Shown one piece after another: positions 1 through 7,400 of a stretch of DNA of 7,629 nt (its first letter is position 1; every line of letters starts with the position of its first letter). Below the pieces are notes generated by a model. The model saw only the letters and a list, made by a program, of their open reading frames with translations, was not told the DNA's origin and made no database searches. The DNA lies in assembly GCA_900554345.1 (NCBI GenBank), contig USHH01000103.1, forward strand, positions 1 to 7,629. The letters run 5' to 3'. The position numbers were made by a program, and so were the translations under genes. Source of the DNA: an uncultured Bacteroidales bacterium (GTDB lineage Bacteria > Bacteroidota > Bacteroidia > Bacteroidales > Muribaculaceae).

Positions 1-26
1 AGGCCATCGACCCAATTGTTCCGGCC

Positions 27-2651
27 TTAGCCTCCCGCCGCCATGTCGGCGCCACCCGCGCTCTCGAGGCGGCGGTAGGTGTCGAGCGCCTCCTTCTTAT
101 AGGGAGCGCCACGCCCCTCGAGGATCCGGGCCTTGAGCAGGAGGGCCTCGGGAGCCTGCGGGGAATCGGCGCGGCGGTCGAGCAGGCGTTCCAGATAGTC
201 AAGGGCGGCTGCCGCATCGCCATCCTCATCGGCGCTCTGCGCGAGGTCGAGGAGCGCGGGAGCCAGATAATGGCCGTCGGGATAGGAGGATATATAGTCT
301 TCGAGCCTCTTCTCGCCGGCAGGGTCGCTGTCGCTCCAGAGGGTCTCGGCGGCCTCGAACTCGAGGCGCTCCATGTCGCCGCGCTCCAGACGAGGGGCGC
401 CAGGTATCGACTCGAGGAAACGGGCGTAGGCCGGTAGCTCGCCGCGGTTGGCGTAGAAGCGGCGGAGGTCCTCGTTGGCGAGCGTGGCCTCCTCGCTGGT
501 GGGCCATGTCCTGAGTATCTCCTTGTAGACCTCCTCGGCGTCGGCCGGACGTGAGGTCTCCATATATGTGATGGCAAGGGCGAGCATCCCCTTGCGGGCC
601 TCGGGAGAGTCACGGTGGGTGGAGCGGAGCTGCTCGAAAGCCTTCACTGCCTCGCCGGTGCGTCCGAGGGCGGCGAGGGTGCGGGCCTTCTCGAGCATGG
701 CGGCGGCCACCCAGCGCGACGACGGGTAGAGTCGGGGGAACTCGGAGAGCTGGCGTATCTTGGAGTCGAGGTCGCCGCCGAGACCGGCCATCACGGCCCT
801 GCGGTAGTGGGCGTAGTCGGCATCGGAGCCTCCGGCCTCAACTGCGGCGGAGTAGTTGGCCTGGGCGCTGCGGTAGTCGCCGGAATAATACTGGCAGTCG
901 GCGAGCCTGACGCGGCAGTCGGAAAGTATCGAGGAGGGGAGCGAGCCCCCCTTGAGCAGCGAGGAGAAGATGTCGGCGGCCGCCTGATACTTCTCCCTCT
1001 TCATGAGGGTGTAGGCGAGATTATAGCGGGCGAGGGGAAGGTCGGCACGCAGTGCGGAGCCGCCCTGACGCGACTCGGCGCTCTTGATAAACGAGCGGTA
1101 GGCCTGCTCGGCTCCGTTCCAGTCCTCAAGGGCATAGAGGGCGTCGCCGAGCCACAGCGAGGAGCGGGCGGCGAGCTGCCGGTCGGGGGCCTGGGAGGAG
1201 GCGGCATTGCGGAGCGCCCCCGCGGCATCGCCAGGGCGCCCGTTGGTCATCGCCTCCACTCCGATCTGGTAGTAGGTCTTCTGGATCGCCTCCCTCACCT
1301 CGGCCGACGGGCTGGAGATGCGCTGGAGCATACGGAGGGCCGAGGAATACGACTTTTCGTTGTAGTAGGCCATGGCGAGGTATTCCTCGGCATTGTCGGC
1401 GTAGCGCGAGTCGGGATACTGCTCGAGGAAGCTCTCGAGCATCGGGATGGCGCTGCTGAAAGGTATCTTGCCGCCACGGGTGCGTGCGGCCACATAATTA
1501 TATAGGGCGGCCTCGGTCACCTTGGCGTCATAAGTCATCTTCGATGCCTTCTCAAACGAGAGGGCGGCGGCGGTGTCGTCGCCCTGCTTCACGGCAATCT
1601 GTCCGAGATACAGATATGCGCTCTGCGCGAGGTCGTCGTGCTTGTCGGTGAGGGGTCCGAAGAGACGTGCGGCCTCCTCATAGTCGCCGTCGCTGTAGTC
1701 GATCACGCCGAGGGCGTAGAGGGCGTCGTCGGGAGCCGTCTCCTTGGCGTCGACATATCTCTCGAGCCAGCGGCGTGCCTCGCCATAGCGGTCGAGCTTG
1801 AAGCAGGAAAGACCGGCCACACGCTCCATCTCCGGGCGGAGCTCGGCGGGGGAGCGACCCTCGAGCAGCGACTCGGCATGCTCGAGCGCCTCGTCGTAGC
1901 GCCCGCGCGCATACTCTATCTGCGCCATGTAGAAGAGAGGGGCGAGCCCCTCGGCATCCTCTGCGTCGGCGCCGTCGGCGAGACGGTCGGCCACGCGGCC
2001 GAATTCGCGGTAGGCCGTATCGAGGTCGCCGTCGATATAGTCGAGATACGCAATATAATAGCGTGCGGCGAGCTCGAAACGCGGGTTGGCGGCGAGGATC
2101 TTGAATATAGGGCGCGCCTCGCCTCCCAGACCGCATTTCACCATGGAGAGGGCCTTGCGGTATTCATAGAGCGGCAGCGATGCGGGGGCGATCAGCGAGT
2201 AGTCGATGTCTTCATAGGCTGAGCAGGCGGTGGGCCAGTCGTGGGCGAAGAAGAAATAGTCGGCGGCGGCGAGCCTTGCCTCTATGGCGAGGGGGCTTGC
2301 GGGATTGGCGTCGGCGAAGCGGCGGAGCATGGCCACGCATTCGGCGTCGCCGCGCTGATAGAGGGCCATGGCGAGCATGTAGGCACACCGGCGGGCGTCG
2401 TCGGCGGTAAGGGCGCCGGATGCCTGCTCGCCGGATATCACGGCCAGCTGGTCGATGACGCCGGCATAGTTGCCGGTGGCGAGCATCTCGGTGGCGCGCT
2501 CGTAGTAGCCTCTGGCGAGGGGGCTGAGTGCCTCCGGAGCCATGAGGGGCTGCGCGCAGACGGCGGAGGCGGCCACAGCCGCCGAGGCCAGCAGGCGCCG
2601 GTGTGTGCGCGGCCTCGGCCACGCTTTCTTATATGGAGGATTCGGTTTCAT
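27..2651 (-). CDS. Exported tetratricopeptide-repeat (TPR) protein, about 874 aa
   Basis: A long helical-repeat protein, probably a periplasmic or envelope-associated scaffold; its partner is unknown. The first ~33 residues look like a Sec signal peptide: a basic n-region (KK, RPR, HRR), a hydrophobic stretch LLASAAVAASAV, and a likely cut after V-C-A at residue 33. The rest is almost wholly degenerate TPR units of about 34 residues, with Ala/Tyr/Gly at the usual helix-packing sites. Clear examples lie near residues 310-335 (DYSDGDYEEAARLF), 540-565 (YNLAYTLMKREKYQAAADIF), 580-605 (ADCQYYSGDYRSAQANY), 687-713 and 797-825. No enzymatic domain is visible. The frame stays open upstream to 2957, but that part overlaps the glycosyltransferase gene and encodes Arg-rich, non-protein-like sequence. 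I therefore chose the ATG at 2651, which directly precedes the signal peptide and follows a promoter. The layout resembles CpoB/YbgF-type and BamD-type TPR proteins, but it is much longer and no specific function is supported. Confidence 0.9.
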   Translation of the reverse strand: MKPNPPYKKAWPRPRTHRRLLASAAVAASAVCAQPLMAPEALSPLARGYYERATEMLATGNYAGVIDQLAVISGEQASGALTADDARRCAYMLAMALYQRGDAECVAMLRRFADANPASPLAIEARLAAADYFFFAHDWPTACSAYEDIDYSLIAPASLPLYEYRKALSMVKCGLGGEARPIFKILAANPRFELAARYYIAYLDYIDGDLDTAYREFGRVADRLADGADAEDAEGLAPLFYMAQIEYARGRYDEALEHAESLLEGRSPAELRPEMERVAGLSCFKLDRYGEARRWLERYVDAKETAPDDALYALGVIDYSDGDYEEAARLFGPLTDKHDDLAQSAYLYLGQIAVKQGDDTAAALSFEKASKMTYDAKVTEAALYNYVAARTRGGKIPFSSAIPMLESFLEQYPDSRYADNAEEYLAMAYYNEKSYSSALRMLQRISSPSAEVREAIQKTYYQIGVEAMTNGRPGDAAGALRNAASSQAPDRQLAARSSLWLGDALYALEDWNGAEQAYRSFIKSAESRQGGSALRADLPLARYNLAYTLMKREKYQAAADIFSSLLKGGSLPSSILSDCRVRLADCQYYSGDYRSAQANYSAAVEAGGSDADYAHYRRAVMAGLGGDLDSKIRQLSEFPRLYPSSRWVAAAMLEKARTLAALGRTGEAVKAFEQLRSTHRDSPEARKGMLALAITYMETSRPADAEEVYKEILRTWPTSEEATLANEDLRRFYANRGELPAYARFLESIPGAPRLERGDMERLEFEAAETLWSDSDPAGEKRLEDYISSYPDGHYLAPALLDLAQSADEDGDAAAALDYLERLLDRRADSPQAPEALLLKARILEGRGAPYKKEALDTYRRLESAGGADMAAGG

Positions 2652-2676
2652 CTCTCTGCGGATTGATAATGAAGTG

Positions 2677-2684
2677 CAAAAGTA
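2677..2684 (-). promoter_or_regulatory. Bacteroidota -7 promoter box for the TPR gene
   Basis: On the minus strand these bases read TACTTTTG, a full match to the Bacteroidota -7 consensus TAnnTTTG, in the 41-bp gap between the glycosyltransferase stop and the TPR start. A T6 run (2692-2687) lies just upstream. Expected transcription would begin around 2668-2672, giving a leader of only about 20 nt. The -33 element is poor: at a 19-bp spacer the bases are GATG rather than TTTG. No Shine-Dalgarno-like purine run at proper spacing is evident beyond AGAGAG touching the ATG. The TPR gene therefore probably has its own promoter, though readthrough from the upstream operon is also possible. Confidence 0.65.
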
Positions 2685-2692
2685 GCAAAAAA

Positions 2693-3748
2693 TCACGAGC
2701 CGGCATCCACCCGCTCCAGTACAAGCTGAGGAGTTATGGATTTCAGGCATGCATAGTCGCCACGGCGGCAGGGACGGTTGCCATACACGGAGCAGGGGCG
2801 GCACGCCATGGCGAGCTGCACGGCGTCGGCGTCGCTCTGCCCCGCGCCCATGAATCCGGCGTAGGGATGGGTGGCTCCCCATACGCTCACCACCCTCACC
2901 CCGACGAGGGAGGCGAGGTGCATGTTGGCGGAATCCATCGACACCATGACGTCGCAATGGCTCATGAGGGCGATCTCGGAGGCGAGCGTCAGCCCCAGCG
3001 AAGGCACGACGGTGACGTTGCTGCGGGCTCCCGCCAGCAGCTTGAGCTTCTGCTGCTCCTTCTCGCCGCCGCCGAAGAGGAGCACCCGGTGGCCGCTACG
3101 GACAGCGAGGGCGTCGACCACCTTCTCCATCTGCTCCAGTGGCCAGCACTTGCCGGGATGGGCCGCGAAGGGTGCGAGCGCCACCCAGCGCTCACCCTCG
3201 GCGCGCGGTCGGAGGCCGCACTGCGGCAAGGGGAGGGGCCCTCCGGCCGCCAGGCCCTCGAAACGGGGAGTGAGACCGAGGCCTCCGGCCCGGAATACAT
3301 CATAATATCTCTCTACGGCCGGCTTCAACGCCACCAGACGCTTGCTGCCGGCGCGCGTGAGCGCCCGCTTCTCGCGACGCCCCTTGTCGATGTGGCGCGT
3401 GGCCACTCCGTGGAGGCCCAGGAAGAGGCGCAGCAGACGGGTGCGTATCACGTCGTGGAGGTCGACAAGCAGCTCCGGGGCGTAACGCTCGCGCAGCTCG
3501 GCGGCGAGACGCCACATCCCCGCGATGCCGTGATATTTATCAAGGTCGACGCCTTCCACCACAAGATTGGCGGGGGGATTGATGAAGACGGTGGCGGGAT
3601 GGGGCCTGGTGACGAAGACGAAGCGCACGTCGGGATGCTGGGCGCAGGCGTCGTAGATGGCGGGCACCGTCATCGCCACGTCGCCCAGCGCCGAGAAGCG
3701 CACTGCGAGCACCGTCCGCGCCGGCTTATTTTCCGGCAGCGCCGCCAT
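2693..3748 (-). CDS. Glycosyltransferase family 9 (heptosyltransferase-like)
   Basis: A GT-B-fold glycosyltransferase of the ADP-heptose:LPS heptosyltransferase family (GT9), 351 aa, the normal family length, expected at the cytoplasmic face of the inner membrane. The N-terminal motif RFSALGDV (residues 17-24) carries Asp23, equivalent to the catalytic base in WaaC-type enzymes. The C-terminal half has the donor-binding pieces: APFAAHPGKCWP with Lys200, VLLFGGGEKE, and MDSANMHLASLVG with Asp272, followed by VVSVWGATHPYAGF. Near the end, Cys316, Cys319, Cys327 and Cys334 form C-x2-C-x7-C-x6-C, a version of the Cys-rich tail common in GT9 proteins. The donor and acceptor sugars cannot be read from sequence, so no rfa/waa name is given. 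The ATG at 3748 lies inside the end of the DUF4254 gene (23-bp overlap, different frame), which suggests translational coupling; no closer in-frame ATG precedes the RFSALGDV motif. Confidence 0.93.
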   Translation of the reverse strand: MAALPENKPARTVLAVRFSALGDVAMTVPAIYDACAQHPDVRFVFVTRPHPATVFINPPANLVVEGVDLDKYHGIAGMWRLAAELRERYAPELLVDLHDVIRTRLLRLFLGLHGVATRHIDKGRREKRALTRAGSKRLVALKPAVERYYDVFRAGGLGLTPRFEGLAAGGPLPLPQCGLRPRAEGERWVALAPFAAHPGKCWPLEQMEKVVDALAVRSGHRVLLFGGGEKEQQKLKLLAGARSNVTVVPSLGLTLASEIALMSHCDVMVSMDSANMHLASLVGVRVVSVWGATHPYAGFMGAGQSDADAVQLAMACRPCSVYGNRPCRRGDYACLKSITPQLVLERVDAGS

Positions 3749-4337
3749 AAAGCACGGGGTTGGTGGTGGGGTCGTTATACATCTTCATCTGCCGGTAGAC
3801 CTTCATGTAGCGGCGCCCGGCGGCTATGTCGTCGAGCAGGGTGTCGATGGCCTGCGAGAGGTCGGCGCGCTGCTCGAGGAGCACGTCGAGCCTGGCGCGG
3901 CAGCGAGCGCGATGCTCCTCATCGGCGTCGGCGCGCGAGGCCTGCTCCTGCATGTGCCATATCTTGAGGGCCAGGATCGACAGGCGGTCGATGGCCCAGG
4001 CGGGCGACTCCGTGTTGATCACGGCCTCCGGGAGCACCTCCACTCCGGCGTATTTCTGAAGGAAATAGGAGTCGAGCTCCTCCACCATGTCGGTGCGGTC
4101 CTGGTTGGAGCGGTCGATGCGCCGCTTGAGGGCGAGCGCCTCGACGGGGTCGATGGCGGGGTCGCGGATTATGTCTTCGAGATGCCACTGCACGGCATCT
4201 ATCCAGTTCTTGGCGTAAAGCACCTTCTCCACGTCTCCCTCATAGGGGTTGCGGATAGGAGTGTCGACGTTGTCGGTGGTGTGGTAATCGGCCACCGAGC
4301 GGTCAAACACCTGGTTGGCGAGTTGTGAGAATGTCAT
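3726..4337 (-). CDS. DUF4254 domain protein
   Basis: A 203-aa, mostly alpha-helical, soluble protein that I recognise as the DUF4254 family of Bacteroidota; its biochemical role is unknown. Recognisable blocks are RNPYEGDVEKVLYAKNWIDA (residues 29-48), a charged segment with RRIDRSNQDRTDMVEELDSY, and ESPAWAIDRLSILALKIWHM (about residues 110-129). A helical C-terminal part ends near an RYMKVYRQMKMYND segment. There is no signal peptide, membrane segment or obvious catalytic signature. It is the first gene of a two-gene unit, and its last 23 bp overlap the start of the GT9 glycosyltransferase. From memory, DUF4254 genes often sit beside GT9 genes in this phylum, so a helper role in the same glycan step is a reasonable inference. 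The ATG at 4337 directly follows the T-tract of the hairpin; the next Met codons are far inside the conserved region. Confidence 0.92.
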   Translation of the reverse strand: MTFSQLANQVFDRSVADYHTTDNVDTPIRNPYEGDVEKVLYAKNWIDAVQWHLEDIIRDPAIDPVEALALKRRIDRSNQDRTDMVEELDSYFLQKYAGVEVLPEAVINTESPAWAIDRLSILALKIWHMQEQASRADADEEHRARCRARLDVLLEQRADLSQAIDTLLDDIAAGRRYMKVYRQMKMYNDPTTNPVLYGGAAGK

Positions 4338-4372
4338 AAAAAAATTTGCCGTTGTGATTCAACGGCAAATTT
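4338..4372 (-). terminator. Intrinsic terminator after the S41 peptidase gene
   Basis: A perfect 13-bp inverted repeat: AAATTTGCCGTTG (4342-4354), a 5-nt loop (4355-4359) and CAACGGCAAATTT (4360-4372). In minus-strand transcription the stem ends in TTT and is followed by TTTT (4341-4338), giving a run of seven U at the 3' side, the layout of a rho-independent terminator. On the plus strand the stem is followed by A residues, so it should end only minus-strand transcripts, those from the S41 peptidase gene whose stop is at 4429. The U-run abuts the DUF4254 start codon at 4337, an unusually tight arrangement. Confidence 0.8.
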
Positions 4373-4396
4373 AAAAAAAATAGTTGACAGTTCAAA
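4366..4396 (-). promoter_or_regulatory. Promoter of the DUF4254-GT9 operon
   Basis: Read on the minus strand, TTTG (4396-4393) is followed after 19 bp by TAAATTTG (4373-4366). This matches the Bacteroidota promoter consensus TTTG at -33 and TAnnTTTG at -7. The spacer includes a run of T. Transcription would start near 4358-4362, giving a leader of about 22 nt before the ATG at 4337. The -7 box covers the first half of the upstream arm of the terminator hairpin, so the operon promoter and the terminator of the upstream gene share bases. No mapped start site is available to confirm this. Confidence 0.65.
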
Positions 4397-4462
4397 GTTG
4401 ATGGTTCACAGTCTTCACTCTTGACTCTTCACTCTTGACTCTTCACTCTTGACTCCTGACTC
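4384..4462. repeat. Heptad-periodic tandem repeat (TTSACTC-like)
   Basis: On the plus strand the region splits into 7-bp units alternating TTG and TTC starts: TTGACAG, TTCAAAG, TTGATGG, TTCACAG (4384-4411), a 2-nt slip, then TTCACTC/TTGACTC alternating six times (4414-4455) and CTGACTC (4456-4462). The regular core can also be described as three perfect 14-bp copies of CTTCACTCTTGACT at 4413-4454. The peptidase stop codon (4431-4429) lies within it, and the unit at 4391-4397 supplies the -33 box of the next operon. I see no transposase or target-site duplication, so it looks like a simple-sequence or dispersed intergenic repeat. Confidence 0.85.
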
Positions 4463-7400
4463 TTCGACGTCTTCTTCAGCAGATGCTTCACCGCTCCCTC
4501 GAGCTGGGCGTCAGTGCCGCGGAGCACGTCGGCCGGCGCATTGTAGATCAGCACGTCGGGATTGAGCTGCTTGTTCTCGAGGGCGTTGCCGTTGAGGTCG
4601 GAGCTGGTGACCTGCGGGATGCCGAAGATGATGTTGGGGTTGATCTGGTTTTCCCACCATACGGCGGTCATGGTGCCGGGCACGGGAGCGCCCACCACAT
4701 CGCCGATGCCGAGGGTCTGGTAGGTGTAGGGAGTGCCGTGGGCGTCGCTGTAGTTGCTCTCGTTGACGAGCATCACGGAGGGCTTGCACCACTGTGAGAA
4801 GGGCTCGCTGCCGATGTAGCGGCCGCGCGGGGTGAACCTCACGTATTCCCGTCCGCTGAGCAGCAGGGCGATATCGTTGTGGAGCCAGCCGCCGCCGTTG
4901 TAGCGTGTGTCGACGATCACGGCGTCGCAGTTGCGGTATTTGCCGAGGATGCGGTCGTAGGCCACGTTGAAGCTCGGAGCGTCCATCCCCTGGATGTGCA
5001 CGTAGCCCACCTTGCCGCCGGAGAGGCTGTCTACGACCTGCTCGTTGTGTTCCACCCAGCGCTGGTAGGCGAGCTCGCCGGCGTCGCCGCGCGAGATGGG
5101 ACGCACCTTCACGTCGCGTGTCGTGCCATCGGCCTTCTTCACGCGCAGTGTGGTCTTCTTGCCGGCCTTGCCCTCGAGCATCGGGTTGAAGTCGGCGCCG
5201 GGGGCTATGGTGTCGCCGTCGATGGCGAGGATGATGTCGCCGGCCGTGATGCCGGCCTCCTTGGTGGCGAGCGGGCCGCGTGGTATCACCTCGGTGACCT
5301 TGAGGCCCTCGCCCGTGTAGCTGTCGTCGAAATAGGCGCCGAGGCTGGCTGTCGGCATCGAGACGCCGCCGTAGCCGGCGCGTCCGCCGGTGTGGGAGGC
5401 GTTGAGCTCGCCGAGGATCTCGCTGAGCAGGTTGGCGAAGTCGCGGTCGTTGTCGATATACGGGAGGAATCTGCGGTAGTGCTCGCCGTAGCCCTTCCAG
5501 TCAACTCCGTGGAGCTTCGGGTCGTAGAACTTGTCGTTGACCTGACGCAGCATGTGGTCGTAGATGTATTCCCTCTCGAGGCTGGGATGGCGGTCGTAGA
5601 GGGCCTCGAACTCGATATCCTCGGGCTTGCCGCTCTCGAGGTCGATCTTCTTCATGCCGCCGGTGTAGGTGAGCATGAAGATATTCTTCCCCTCCTTGTC
5701 GGTGAGGATGCCGCCCATAAGCCCGGGCACGAGCACGGAGGTCTCGTCGTCGCGCAGGTTGCGGCAGTAGAGGTTGTAGTCTCCTTCGGTGCTTCCGGCC
5801 ACATAGTAGAGCTTGTCGCCGTCGGGCGAGAGCCAGTAGTCGCCGATTATGGCGGAGGTGTCGGTGAGGCGCTTGGTGCGGTAGCGGCGTCCGCCGAGGT
5901 CGAAGTCAATGGTCTTGGCGGCGTCCTTGGCCTCCTCCTTCCTGGCTTTCTTCTTCTTGTCGCCCTTCTTGTCGGCGTCCTTGTCTTTATCGGCGTCTTC
6001 CTCGGCCTTCTTGGCGAGGGCGGCCTCCTCGTCGGTGTAGTTGAGGCGGTCCCAGGCGCCGGGAGTGAGGGCCATGAGCATTATGTCGCTCTGGTTGCCC
6101 CAGCTGCCGTGGCTCTTCATGCCGTATTTGGCGGTGGAGAATGTCACGGCCTCGCCGCCGAGAGCCCATTTAGGGGTGTCGTTGCTGTAGCCGCTCTCGG
6201 TGAGGTCTACCACCTCCGTGCCGTCGGCCTTCACGAGGGCGATGTCCTTGTTGTTCCAGCCGCCCACGCCGATGTAGTCGACGAGGAGCCACTTGCTGTC
6301 GGGACTCCACTCGAAGGAGACGTCGCCGTCGGTGTAGGAATAGTTGTATTTGCCGTCGAGCGCCGTGGTCACCTGTTTGGACGCCAGGTCGATCACCTTG
6401 AGCTCGGTGCGGTTCTCAAGAAACGCCACCTTCTTGCCGTCGGGGCTGAAGAGGGGCTGCTGGGCGCTGGTGTCGCATTTGTAGAGGGGCTCCTCCACGA
6501 TGTCGGAGGCGTAGGTGAATGTCTTGTCGCCGGGATTTTTGAGCTTGGCCGTGAAGAGCTGCCAGTAGCCGTCGCGGTCGCTGTCGTAGACTATGGAGCG
6601 GCCGTCGGGGCTGAAGTCGAGGCAGCGTTCCTGTGCCGGAGTGTCGGTGATGCGGCGTGTGGTCTTGTATTTGGTGGATGTGGCGTAGATGTCGCCCCTG
6701 ATCACGAAGGCCACCTCGTCGCCCGAGGGGGCTACAGCGAAATTGGAGGCTCCGTTGCCGGTGTAGTATTTCACGTAGTCGGCATCGAAGTCGTCGGTGT
6801 GGATCGCCACATTGATCTTCTGCGGCTGCTGGCCCGGTCGCAGGGTGTAGAGCTCGCCGTCCCAGCTGAAGGCGAGGGTGCCGTCGGTGGAGGCGGAGAG
6901 GGAGCGCACGGGATGCTTGGTGAAGGCGGTGATCTGTTTGGGAGTGCCGCCGTTGAGCGAGGCGGCATACACGTTGAGCGTGCCGTCGGCCTCTGAGATG
7001 TAGTAGTATGAGCCGGGCGCCGGGCCCCACACGGGATCCATGTCGTGGCCGTTGAAGGTGGTGAGCTGCCTGAAGGCGCCGTCATCGTATAGCCACACGT
7101 CGTTGGTGCCCGAGGAGCGCTCATGCTTGCGGAAGTAGTCCTCGTAGCCCTTGCGGTCGGTGTAGAGTATATCGCCGTCCTTATTGACGGAGGCGCTGCG
7201 CATCGGCATTGAGAGGAACATCACGGGACGCTGCGACGGACGGTCGATGTTGACGGTGAATGTCTGCCCCAGGAATGGAGCCTGGGCCGAGCCGCGGGCC
7301 GGCATGTCGTTGGCGGAGAAGAGGAGCGTGCTGTCGTTGATGAAGGCGAGTGGCGTCTCTCCGCTGCTGGAGGTGGTGAGGCGGCGGGCGTTTCCGCCGC

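Noticed and set aside
1..26. Possible start of another minus-strand gene (ATG at 7-5) or a terminator after the TPR gene
   Set aside because: Only two codons would be inside the window, and the only inverted match (AGGCC/GGCCT) is short with a long loop and no T-run. Nothing can be supported.
2652..2957. Upstream extension of the TPR frame to an ATG at 2957
   Set aside because: It would overlap the GT9 gene by about 265 bp and encode an Arg-rich stretch before the signal peptide. The ATG at 2651 sits right behind a promoter and at the start of a proper signal peptide.
2603..3967. A 454-residue plus-strand open frame opposite the GT9 gene
   Set aside because: It crosses two real minus-strand genes and an intergenic gap. 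Its translation is His/Gly/Arg-rich with no family resemblance, so it is a shadow.
4342..4372. Inverted repeat as an operator or insertion-element end
   Set aside because: The perfect stem, short loop and adjoining T-run at the end of a gene fit a terminator better. There is no transposase and no second copy in the window.
4413..4454. CRISPR-like array
   Set aside because: The repeats are 14 bp and directly abutting, without spacers, and no cas genes are near. It is a simple tandem repeat.
4879..6996. A 705-residue open frame on the plus strand opposite the S41 peptidase
   Set aside because: It is antisense to a gene with clear domains and catalytic motifs. Its translation is Val/Gly/Ala/Glu-rich with no recognisable domain, as expected for a shadow frame in GC-rich DNA.
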